Of a stretch of 55,694 bases of DNA, positions 17,926 to 26,049 are shown piece by piece. This DNA is from Candidatus Scalindua sp. GTDB taxonomy: Bacteria; Planctomycetota; Brocadiia; Brocadiales; Scalinduaceae. The notes beneath the pieces are model-generated. The model was not told the origin of the DNA and ran no database searches. It was given only the letters and a program-made list of their open reading frames with translations. Each line of letters opens with the position of its first letter. The stretch's first letter is position 1. The translations under genes and the position numbers were made by a program. The stretch spans positions 1-55,694 of the forward strand of contig JAIQZR010000148.1 in assembly GCA_021777035.1 (NCBI GenBank). The letters run 5' to 3'.

Positions 17926-20616
17926 ATGAAAATTATGTCTACAAGACTCAATATAATAATTGCTTTAATAACATTGGTCGTTCTTGCCGGTTGCAGGGAC
18001 ATGCTTGACACTGAAAGGCCGCCACTATTATGGAAGGGGCACGGAGTCAAGCTACAGGAGTCACCTTCTATGTGGTCAAGGGATTATGGCCCTGAGAGGT
18101 CTGGGCATTTTCGGTCCTTAACAATGGGAGATTTTAATAACGACGGAAAAACAGATATTATAGGGGGTAGTTATGAACCGGGGGCAATTTTCCTGTGGTA
18201 TGGTGACGATTTCGGAAACTGGGAAAGGATCCAACGTTTCAAAATAAAGGGAGATATTCGTGCATTAGATGTTGGTGATATAAATGAGGATGGCTGGCTG
18301 GATGTCATTTCATGCAGCCAGGGAGATACAAATGGTGTATTTCTGTGGATTAACGAAAATGGGCATTTTAGTAAGGGGCATCCTATTATAGAAAAGGAGC
18401 TCTATAACGGTGCTAAGATTGCGGATATAAATAATGATAGACATTTGGATATTGTTGCAGCTAATAAAACCAGTGTAGGCCTGGGTGGTATCAGTGTATG
18501 GCTGGGAAACGGCAAAGGTTATTTTAGTAGAGAGACAGGTCCAACGCGCAGATTTATTTATAATGATGTTGATCTGGGTGATTTTAATAATGATGGTAAA
18601 CTCGATATAGCAGGTGCAGCGTGGGGAGCCGATGGAGGTGGTATCAGGGTATGGTTGGGTACCGGTGATGGCAGATGGTCTGCTGTGCCGCTAGATGTTG
18701 ACAAAGGTTCGTTTTGGGGGGTTGACGTGGGAGATGTTGATGGTGATAGCAATCCCGATATTATATCTGCTGCAAATTTTGAAGGTGTAAAAATATATTT
18801 TGGTGATGGTAAAGGTGACTTCTCAAGAAGGGAGATACTCGCAGAGACTGGAAATTTCTGGAGGGCTAAAGCGGTTGACCTTAATAATGATGGATTGTTG
18901 GACATAGCCAGTACGTTAATTGATGATAATGGGGTTATTCTATGGTATCAGACCCGTAATGGTAACGGAGAACATAATTGGTTGGTTGCAAAAGATGAAA
19001 GTCTGCCGAAAAAAGGTTTTTATTATGACATTGGGTTTGCCGATTTTAATGCTGACAACAAACTCGACATCGCTACGGCAACTTACGGAGAAGGTATAAA
19101 GATATGGCTGAGAGAAATAGATGAATTAGTACAGCCTGATATAGTTTATAAGCTCCCTGTTCCTGTGTTTGATGCCTCTGTCTTTTTTGATATAGAAACA
19201 GAAGTTTTTGCCGCAGACTCTATGAGTACATTAAACAATGTATCAGAAGTGCTTAATAGCGTAGAAGGGACTGTGTTGACGATAAAAAAACATGCTATCT
19301 CGAAATCTGCAAACCACCATACCCTTTCAGAAAAGAGAATTAAAGCGGTGACTGATTTCTTTCTAGCCAAGGGTATATCTCAAGAAAGGATTGAGATTGA
19401 TGTACAAGTGTCTAATGCCTCTGATGTGGGTAAGAAGGTGGAGCAACAAAACAGTGAATATAATTCAGGCTTGATTGATCTTGAACCAAGGGTAGATATT
19501 GCTGTAAATTATGGAAAATCGAAAGATAGTAAGCAAAAAGGAATAGGCAGCATAGATGTTAATAATGCTCCGTTTGCAGAAACAGGTGACTTAGTACCAG
19601 TAGCCGAATATAAGGTTTGGAAGGAGGTAAACGGTGTTCCGGAGTATAGAGTTGGCCCTGGAGATGCGTTAACAATAACGTTCTGGATAGGGCTGGAAGA
19701 GAAGGAGTATGAAGTCATCGTTTCACCTCAAAATACAGTATCATTTTCATATGTAAAAAACTTTGAAGTATCCGGTCTCACACGGACGGAGATGGAAGAA
19801 AAACTTACTGAAGCATTAAAGAAAGTGATTAAAAATCCATTTATCAAGGTAGCGATAAAAGACGGTGACAAGCATGCCTACACAGCTTCAATCTTCGGAG
19901 CAGTAAGGGCTCCGCGGAATAATACAGGCCCAGGCACATACCCGCTTTTTGGAAAAGAGAACTTCACTCAATATTTGTCAAGAGTCGGAGGTCATATGGC
20001 TAATGCGGATTTAACACGTGTACAGTTAACGAGGAATAAGAATAATTATTATTTAAATATTTATGATGCCCTCTTTAGATCAGATTTTCGTCAGGATGTC
20101 TTAATTGATGCTGGTGATGTGTTTTTTATTCCAAGCAAGAGTGAGATAAAAAACAGGGTCTTTGTGCTGGGTGAAGTGGGCAGGCCCGGGTTGTTCAGTT
20201 TTGACCAGAACGTCACATTGCTTGATGCCGTTATCAGTGCTGGTGGTCCTACCGTGTTTTCGAAGCCTAGAAATGTGCTTGTGATAAGAGGTGATATTGA
20301 AAGACCAGAGGTTACTAAGCTTAATTTAATGGATATTGTTCGACGGGGTGATTTTCGACAGAACGTAAAATTAAATAATGGTGATGTCGTTTATGTGGCA
20401 AGAAATCTTCTCGGGGATCTACAAAACTTTGTAAGAGCTTTTGGTCCTTTCCTTGCGGTAGCCTCATTGCCTTCAAATATTTATAATGATACGGCTATTC
20501 CAAGGGTAAAGGATTTCCCATTCCAACGCGAACCGGCACCAGCAGTACAAACGATAATAACACAGCCTCGTTTGCCACAAACGGCCCCACCATGGGGATC
20601 CGGGACGGCCGACTAA
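17926..20616 (+). CDS. Three-part lipoprotein: FG-GAP propeller + OmpA-like + Wza-type export domain
   Basis: 896 residues with a lipobox near residue 25 (VLAGC). Residues ~60-390 carry seven FG-GAP/VCBS blades, each with a Ca-loop (GDFNNDGKTDI, GDINEDGWLDV, ADINNDRHLDI, GDFNNDGKLDI, GDVDGDSNPDI, VDLNNDGLLDI, ADFNADNKLDI), which suits a closed seven-bladed propeller. Residues ~408-535 resemble an OmpA C-terminal domain (VFFDIETEVFAADSMSTL, TLSEKRIKAVTDFFLAKGI), although the peptidoglycan-contacting Asp is not obvious. Residues ~568-860 form a polysaccharide-export (Wza) module: YRVGPGDALTITFW, then SLBB segments SIFGAVRAPRNN and VFVLGEVGRPGLFSFDQN. It should form the outer-membrane exit for the polymer controlled by the upstream kinase. 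Wza homologues are normally ~360-400 residues without such N-terminal modules, and I know of no such fusion. Confidence 0.9.
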   Translation: MKIMSTRLNIIIALITLVVLAGCRDMLDTERPPLLWKGHGVKLQESPSMWSRDYGPERSGHFRSLTMGDFNNDGKTDIIGGSYEPGAIFLWYGDDFGNWERIQRFKIKGDIRALDVGDINEDGWLDVISCSQGDTNGVFLWINENGHFSKGHPIIEKELYNGAKIADINNDRHLDIVAANKTSVGLGGISVWLGNGKGYFSRETGPTRRFIYNDVDLGDFNNDGKLDIAGAAWGADGGGIRVWLGTGDGRWSAVPLDVDKGSFWGVDVGDVDGDSNPDIISAANFEGVKIYFGDGKGDFSRREILAETGNFWRAKAVDLNNDGLLDIASTLIDDNGVILWYQTRNGNGEHNWLVAKDESLPKKGFYYDIGFADFNADNKLDIATATYGEGIKIWLREIDELVQPDIVYKLPVPVFDASVFFDIETEVFAADSMSTLNNVSEVLNSVEGTVLTIKKHAISKSANHHTLSEKRIKAVTDFFLAKGISQERIEIDVQVSNASDVGKKVEQQNSEYNSGLIDLEPRVDIAVNYGKSKDSKQKGIGSIDVNNAPFAETGDLVPVAEYKVWKEVNGVPEYRVGPGDALTITFWIGLEEKEYEVIVSPQNTVSFSYVKNFEVSGLTRTEMEEKLTEALKKVIKNPFIKVAIKDGDKHAYTASIFGAVRAPRNNTGPGTYPLFGKENFTQYLSRVGGHMANADLTRVQLTRNKNNYYLNIYDALFRSDFRQDVLIDAGDVFFIPSKSEIKNRVFVLGEVGRPGLFSFDQNVTLLDAVISAGGPTVFSKPRNVLVIRGDIERPEVTKLNLMDIVRRGDFRQNVKLNNGDVVYVARNLLGDLQNFVRAFGPFLAVASLPSNIYNDTAIPRVKDFPFQREPAPAVQTIITQPRLPQTAPPWGSGTAD

Positions 20617-21098
20617 GCTAGAAACTAATTTTGAATGGAATTAATTTCACTTAGTAATGGTTCATTACCGTTTGGGATATAGATTTTGAGTTTAAAATTT
20701 ATTAAACGTTCAGACTTGGCATTAAGTTTACGCTTGTTTTTATGTAAAATAGGTTCAGAGTTAATGATTTTAGGTAACACTTAATCTTGTGTCGCCTGCT
20801 CCACCACACTCCAGTATGATATGAGGGCTTAGTCATCCGGGTGGAAACATCGTTTTGAATCTAGAAAAGTGAAAAATTTTCTGCATTCTTCTTCTTTCTG
20901 GTGTTTTGTAAAATTCATAGATGACTATATATTAATATTGCAATCTAGGTTTTCTACATATAGTATGCGCCTACGACTTCTAGAAAAAAATAGAGTGACG
21001 GTATATATAGTGCCTTTGCTTGTATTAGTATTTAATTGAAAAGTTCAGCGTTTTATTGCAGCGAAACATTAGTTGTCTATTTTAATAGGATATAAACA
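20617..21098. other. Intergenic region before the O-antigen ligase gene
   Basis: About 480 bp with no gene, repeat or recognisable RNA. It is AT-rich near the 3' end. AGGATA lies just upstream of the ligase ATG. A promoter for the downstream genes is likely here but I cannot pick one with confidence. Confidence 0.4.
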
Positions 21099-22523
21099 AT
21101 GGCTGAAGACAGACCTGTAGACATAACCTTGCTTTTAATGATAGTTGTTGTTCTTGTTATTGGCTGCATGATTGGTTTTGCTTCTACCACGGTTAATAAT
21201 GTTTATATTCTCCTGGTAGCATTGGGAATAGCGATGTTTGTAGTAAGTTTTGTCTGGCCTCCAATTGCCCTGTATCTGTTGGTATTTTCTATGTTGCTTT
21301 CACCTGAATTTGGGGAAAGATCAACACAGGGTTCTGGCTTTACAATTAGAGTGGACGACATACTCCTCACAATATTGGCATTTAGCTGGCTTATTAGATC
21401 CGCAATTAAAAAGGAGTTGGGTATTTTCCCAAAGACACCTTTGAACAGAGGTATTGCTGCCTATATTTTGCTCTGCCTTTTTTCAACCATAATGGGTGGA
21501 CTTTATGGTAAAATCAATGTGGTTGGCCTATTCTTTGTTTTGAAATATTTTGAATATTTTATTATTTATTATATGGCAGTCAACTTTCTCACTACAAGGA
21601 ACCAGGTTATAACCTTTGTGACGCTTTTATTATTAACATGCGCGATAACTTGCATTGTTGGTATCTTCCAAATACCTGCTGGAGGAAGGGTAACTGCCCC
21701 GTTTGAAGGAAGAGAAGGCGAACCGGGCACTTTTGGTGGATATCTTGCGTTGATGATATCTGTCTCTATCGGGTTGCTATTGACAATTAAACCTGTAAGA
21801 ATAAAGGCTCTCTTACTTATCTTGACAGGAATGATCGTATTCGTAGTTATGGCAACAGGATCCAGGTCTACATGGTTGGCTCTGCCGTCTATGTACCTCT
21901 GCTTTCTTGCATTAAGTAAAAAGAGGGTTATATTAATGGGCACTTTGGTTATCTTGATTGTCTTGAGCCCATTCGTTGTCCCGCAGCATGTCAAAGATAG
22001 ATATAAGACGACATTCGTGCCGGAAAGGGGTTCAGAAGCAAAGCTAGGCGGTAAAACTTTAGCGCTGGATTCATCCACGTCACAGAGAGTGGAAAGCTGG
22101 CAGGGGATTTTGCAAGATCTTAAATTCCATCCCATTCTTGGTTTTGGTATAACAGGATATTGGTTTATAGATGCCCAGTATTTCAGGACATTGATTGAAC
22201 TTGGCATATTGGGTCTTATTATATTTTTGGTTCTTATGTACCAGATAGGCAGGTTTTTACTGCGAACATACTATCTTTCAAACGATACTTTTGTGCAAGG
22301 ACTGTCCTTGGGCACGTTTGCAGGGTTTATATCTCTTCTGGTTCATGCAATTGGCTCAAATACTTTTATTATTGTTAGGATTATGGAGCCTTTCTGGTTT
22401 TTAATGGGGCTTGTTGTTGTATTGTATAATTTAGAAATGGCTGAACAGAAAAAACTGCAGAGTGGATCTTTAAATATACAGGAGGCGGCAACACGTAGGT
22501 TACTTGAACCAGAAAAAGTGTAA
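21099..22523 (+). CDS. O-antigen ligase / polymerase family membrane protein
   Basis: 474 residues, about 11-12 transmembrane helices. A large periplasmic loop at ~300-350 (RYKTTFVPERGSEAK..., DSSTSQRVESWQGIL) is followed by HPILGFGITGYWF, as in the Wzy_C/WaaL family. The family transfers polymer from an undecaprenyl carrier to an acceptor, or polymerises repeat units, on the periplasmic face. Ligase and polymerase cannot be separated by sequence inspection. Its place after the kinase and exporter suggests it works on the same surface polymer. An ATG with AGGATA 6-7 bases upstream supports this start. Confidence 0.88.
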   Translation: MAEDRPVDITLLLMIVVVLVIGCMIGFASTTVNNVYILLVALGIAMFVVSFVWPPIALYLLVFSMLLSPEFGERSTQGSGFTIRVDDILLTILAFSWLIRSAIKKELGIFPKTPLNRGIAAYILLCLFSTIMGGLYGKINVVGLFFVLKYFEYFIIYYMAVNFLTTRNQVITFVTLLLLTCAITCIVGIFQIPAGGRVTAPFEGREGEPGTFGGYLALMISVSIGLLLTIKPVRIKALLLILTGMIVFVVMATGSRSTWLALPSMYLCFLALSKKRVILMGTLVILIVLSPFVVPQHVKDRYKTTFVPERGSEAKLGGKTLALDSSTSQRVESWQGILQDLKFHPILGFGITGYWFIDAQYFRTLIELGILGLIIFLVLMYQIGRFLLRTYYLSNDTFVQGLSLGTFAGFISLLVHAIGSNTFIIVRIMEPFWFLMGLVVVLYNLEMAEQKKLQSGSLNIQEAATRRLLEPEKV

Positions 22524-22573
22524 ATAGATGAAACATTTTCTCTTTTTATGTATGCTCTTTTAAGGAAAATCTT

Positions 22574-22759
22574 ATGGCTAAGCGTAGTCATCACCACCAT
22601 TACAAAAAAGGTTTATTTAGGTTTGGGAATGTACAGGCAAAATCAATTTTTTCATATATTATCGTCTTTGCAATCTTACTAATAATTTTGATCATTTTGT
22701 ATCCATATATTGTGAGAATTTTTACTGGCTTTTCAGAAAACTGGGGTAATCAATCGTGA
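22574..22759 (+). CDS. Small basic/histidine-rich single-pass membrane protein
   Basis: 61 residues. TAAGGAAAA lies upstream of the ATG. The N-terminus is basic with four consecutive histidines (MAKRSHHHHYKKG), followed by one helix (IFSYIIVFAILLIILIILYPYIV) and a short tail. By the positive-inside rule the His/Lys end faces the cytoplasm. It resembles no family I know. It lies 50 bp after the ligase and 78 bp before another small basic membrane protein, so it is likely co-expressed with the EPS genes. Possible roles are a subunit or regulator of the ligase or kinase (inference). Confidence 0.6.
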   Translation: MAKRSHHHHYKKGLFRFGNVQAKSIFSYIIVFAILLIILIILYPYIVRIFTGFSENWGNQS

Positions 22760-22837
22760 TTTGACTGTTGACATGATGAACAGAATGATGATTTTTCTAA
22801 GTGAAAAGGTATAAATAAAAAAGTGTGGGATTAACAT

Positions 22838-23185
22838 ATGAAGGCAAAAGGAAGACGGGTGCATGTACACCACCGAAAGCGTTTTAGCTGGTGGCTTAGA
22901 AACAATTTTGGCTTTATAGTTATAGTTGTGGTTGTGTGTTTAATTGTTGGCTTGATTTTTGGTTATCAGGCGTATAATTTTGACAGGGTCAAAAGTATGG
23001 AAGCGATGTTGGGAAAAACCCAGAGAGAGGTACATCGAAAGACAGGACTTACAGATCAGGATGTTAGCAAGCTCCAGAAGGAGTATCCCGGTTTTAACTG
23101 GGAGAATACCTGGGACAGAAGAAGATGGCAGGGAGGACAAGAGCAAAAGAAGGAGAGGAACAGAGAACGGGTCTCAAAACAATAG
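22838..23185 (+). CDS. Small basic membrane protein with charged C-terminal tail
   Basis: 115 residues. The N-terminus is His/Arg/Lys-rich (KGRRVHVHHRKRFSWW), followed by one helix (FIVIVVVVCLIVGLIFGY) and a ~60-residue tail. Part of the tail is helical (LTDQDVSKLQKEYPGFNWENTW) and the end is highly charged (QEQKKERNRERVSKQ). It shares its layout (basic His-rich head plus one helix) with the 61-residue protein just upstream. The two may be distant relatives or a pair. No known domain is recognisable. It is the last gene of the plus-strand EPS cluster. Confidence 0.6.
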   Translation: MKAKGRRVHVHHRKRFSWWLRNNFGFIVIVVVVCLIVGLIFGYQAYNFDRVKSMEAMLGKTQREVHRKTGLTDQDVSKLQKEYPGFNWENTWDRRRWQGGQEQKKERNRERVSKQ

Positions 23186-23340
23186 AACTTTTTGGCCTAT
23201 GAGTGCTTGAAGCGGACACTCTGATTTTCGTAACAGAAACTAATAATGTCAATTTATAATCAATAGTAGATGTTTAAGATTCCGATAATCTATCAGGCTT
23301 TCTCGTTCATGGTGACTCAGTGTTACACTTGCCTTGCAAA

Positions 23341-24786
23341 CTACTGGTTAAGCTTTACAAAGATAGGGTTTGAGACCAGCTTTCCTTGGATATCCAGGCG
23401 ATAGTATATTTGTGCATCTGGGTTGGTATAGTCATCTTCAAAGTTGATTTTAAATGGCGTAGTACCTGAAAATATATTTATTAATTTACCTGAGCGGATA
23501 AGCCTTACATCAATGGCGTGATTTCCTTTATCCGATGATGAAATTTTAATACTTATTTTCGGTTTGTTTTCAATTTCAATAGTATCTCCCATAGTGGCAC
23601 TGAATGCAGTTTCTGGGCCTGAGACAGTAAAATCCTCTAATACGAATCGTTGAAAATTCTCACCAGATCTACATGCATACATCCTGCCACTCCTGAGGGC
23701 TGAAAGCAATTCCTCCTTAGTTTTTTCCTTTACCAGAAAGACTGTTGGGAAATTGCCAAGTTTCTCACCTGCGGAGCCTTCTACGTGAAAATCTGCTGTA
23801 GATATGCCCCAGGCTGGAGTTTTTCTTTCTCCACGACAGTATTCAAGCAAGGCCATGTCCCACGCCCTGCCAGGTTCAGTTATCTTGATATTAGAGCCAT
23901 AAATAGTTGCAAATCCGGTGTATCCTTTAGTCTTCAACAACGCGTCAGGATGAGGGGGTGTATGGGCAGTGATAGGTCCTTTTTTCAAATTCATTCCCGC
24001 AGTGGCCTCCGGATGGTTCCAGAATGTCATTCCGCCTCTGTCCTTGACGTAATCTATTACCTCTTGATAAGGCAGATATCCCCGGTCTCCACTATACTGG
24101 TTAAAAAGGGAACCCTTGAAAGGGTGGTTATCTATTAAAAACAGGGAGGAGTTTATCAGTATAACGATGCCCACGACTTTATAATAGCCCTTGCGAAATA
24201 TTAAAATGATACTCAAACAGATAAGGACGATGAAGACAATGCATACTGGTAGCAACTGCTTGAAATACTGCATAGAGAAACCGTTGTGGAGTATGGGAAG
24301 ATTTTTATAGTCTTCCGGATTGCTCAGGCCCATGACGAGCAAATGCCTTTCCCAATTATTAGCAGTAAGGCTGCCTTTTAGAGGATTGCCTGTCCAATAG
24401 TAAAAAGGCGCTGTTTCTGATCCGGGAACAATGATAATTTCCGGGTGTTTTTGGTCTTCTTCTTGTAGATACTGAAAGTGTTTGTCTGCACCTCTCTTGT
24501 TAATAGAGGACAACTCTTCTCTTTTTCGAAAGATATTTCTAAAAGGAAAGACACCGTACTCCATAGCTACGCGATCATGATTATTGATGAAAATGGCATC
24601 AAAGCCTCTTTCTTTGGCAAGCCCGATAAGGAAGTTCAAATCGTGAGCCCCATCGCTGTACTTTGTACGTAAGTCAATGAGACCTGCTGCTTGTTTGTAA
24701 TCCTCCCCAACACAATTATTTAGACAAAAAACGACCGAAGCTAACCCAAGAACCAAAACACATATTTTACTTTTTGATATTATCAT
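23341..24786 (-). CDS. PHP-superfamily-like membrane protein with missing metal histidines
   Basis: About 481 residues. GGAG sits 8 bases before the ATG at 24786, which I prefer to the in-frame TTG at 24792. A signal or anchor helix is followed by a PHP-like start: LIDLRTKYSDGAHDLNFLIGLAKERGFDAIFINNHD. In PHP phosphoesterases the first motif is DLHxHxxxSDG; here the HxH is RTK, so two metal ligands are lost. Later blocks look PHP-like (MTFWNHPEAT, WGISTADFH). Two hydrophobic helices interrupt the middle (~residues 175-225: VCIVFIVLICLSIILIF, VVGIVILINSSLFLI). It is probably a periplasmic, membrane-anchored hydrolase-like or binding protein; PHP proteins in capsule loci (YwqE/CpsB) are tyrosine phosphatases, but the missing ligands argue against plain phosphatase activity. 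It is convergent with the EPS cluster. Confidence 0.65.
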   Translation of the reverse strand: MIISKSKICVLVLGLASVVFCLNNCVGEDYKQAAGLIDLRTKYSDGAHDLNFLIGLAKERGFDAIFINNHDRVAMEYGVFPFRNIFRKREELSSINKRGADKHFQYLQEEDQKHPEIIIVPGSETAPFYYWTGNPLKGSLTANNWERHLLVMGLSNPEDYKNLPILHNGFSMQYFKQLLPVCIVFIVLICLSIILIFRKGYYKVVGIVILINSSLFLIDNHPFKGSLFNQYSGDRGYLPYQEVIDYVKDRGGMTFWNHPEATAGMNLKKGPITAHTPPHPDALLKTKGYTGFATIYGSNIKITEPGRAWDMALLEYCRGERKTPAWGISTADFHVEGSAGEKLGNFPTVFLVKEKTKEELLSALRSGRMYACRSGENFQRFVLEDFTVSGPETAFSATMGDTIEIENKPKISIKISSSDKGNHAIDVRLIRSGKLINIFSGTTPFKINFEDDYTNPDAQIYYRLDIQGKLVSNPIFVKLNQ

Positions 24787-24805
24787 TAACAATTCTCCAA
24801 AAAGC

Positions 24806-26026
24806 CTATTTAATATTTTGCGTTTTACTTTCTACCGCCCTCTTGTTGTTCAGCAAGCTCTGATATAAATCGTCCGTTCTTTTAGCCATGAAGGATGAAC
24901 TGAATTCAGGAAGAACCATTGCTCTTCCTTTCTTACCCATTTTCTCTGCGAGATCTCTATTATTAATAAGCTGTAAAATGGCGTCTTCTAACGCATTAGG
25001 ATCCTTTGGCGGCAAGAGTATACCATTTTCTCCATTTTTTACAATATTAATTATGCCTCCCACATTACTGGCAACTATCGGTTTGCCCAGGGCCATTCCC
25101 TCAATTAGAACCCTTCCCATTCCTTCATTTAGCGATGGCAGGACAAGCATGTCAAAAAGGCAAATTATCTCCGGAACATTTTTTCTCCATCCTGTAAAAA
25201 TAATATTATTTCGTATCCCAATAGACTCTGCCTGTTCCTCAAGCTCGGATTGTAAGTGGCCATCTCCAACAAATACAAAAACCGTATTGCGAGATTTTTC
25301 AATAATCTTTTTTGCTGCTGTAACTAGGTATTTATGACCCTTAATGGGAACCAGCCTGCCAACTACTCCAACCACGTTGCAATCCTGAGGTATACCGAAT
25401 TTCCTCTTTCCTGAATCGATTTCAAAACTTGCGTTCATAAGCCAGTCTAACGCCACACCGCTGTGTATAATAGCGTATTTTTCTTTGGATGATACTCCTA
25501 CTGCCAGATGTTCTTCTCTCTCCTGTTCTGTTATGGCGATAATCTTATCAGTTACAAACGATAAATTTCTTTCTGCTAATACAAATAACATTGTCATAAA
25601 AGGACCATAATAATCATTGAACACATGGCCATGGGGCGTATGTACAATAATAGGTGTTCTTGCCAGATAAGCAGCCAAACGTCCCAAAGCTCCTGCTTTG
25701 GAGGTATGTGTATGAACAATGTGCGGCCTGATTCGTTTTAATATACGGTAGATGTTGTACAGTGCCCTAATATCATTTATAATACTTATGCGTCTCACCA
25801 GTGAGGGTATTGTGAGTAGCTTGACACCCTTAGATCTGGCAAGATCCAGGCTTTGTTCCACCGCGTTACTCTCTTCTGAAGACATATCGGACTCTAACGT
25901 AAGACCATGTGCTAGAAATACCTCATACTTATTGTGGTCTAGTAATAGGGTAGTAAGCAAAGTAGAGTCTGCGGATCCACCTTTATCAAGGCGAGTGATA
26001 ATATGGAAAGTTTTAATTTTTTTCAA
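24806..26026 (-). CDS. Glycosyltransferase family 4
   Basis: 406 residues, GT-B fold. The N-terminal acceptor domain holds THTSKAGALGRLAAYLARTP. The C-terminal nucleotide-sugar domain holds VVGRLVPIKGHKYLV and the retaining-enzyme E-x7-E motif in EGMGRVLIEGMALGKPIVASNVGG. It transfers a sugar from a nucleotide donor to a lipid-linked or growing glycan at the cytoplasmic membrane. The sugar is unknown. It follows asnB by 23 bp and precedes the PHP-like gene by 19 bp, so all three are probably one operon. Confidence 0.9.
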   Translation of the reverse strand: MKKIKTFHIITRLDKGGSADSTLLTTLLLDHNKYEVFLAHGLTLESDMSSEESNAVEQSLDLARSKGVKLLTIPSLVRRISIINDIRALYNIYRILKRIRPHIVHTHTSKAGALGRLAAYLARTPIIVHTPHGHVFNDYYGPFMTMLFVLAERNLSFVTDKIIAITEQEREEHLAVGVSSKEKYAIIHSGVALDWLMNASFEIDSGKRKFGIPQDCNVVGVVGRLVPIKGHKYLVTAAKKIIEKSRNTVFVFVGDGHLQSELEEQAESIGIRNNIIFTGWRKNVPEIICLFDMLVLPSLNEGMGRVLIEGMALGKPIVASNVGGIINIVKNGENGILLPPKDPNALEDAILQLINNRDLAEKMGKKGRAMVLPEFSSSFMAKRTDDLYQSLLNNKRAVESKTQNIK

Positions 26027-26049
26027 AGTATGTTTGTTAATAACTGTAA

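Noticed and set aside
20700..20730. Sigma-54 promoter candidate (TTGGCA...GC) before the ligase gene
   Set aside because: The GG and GC elements are 12 bp apart instead of the required 10.
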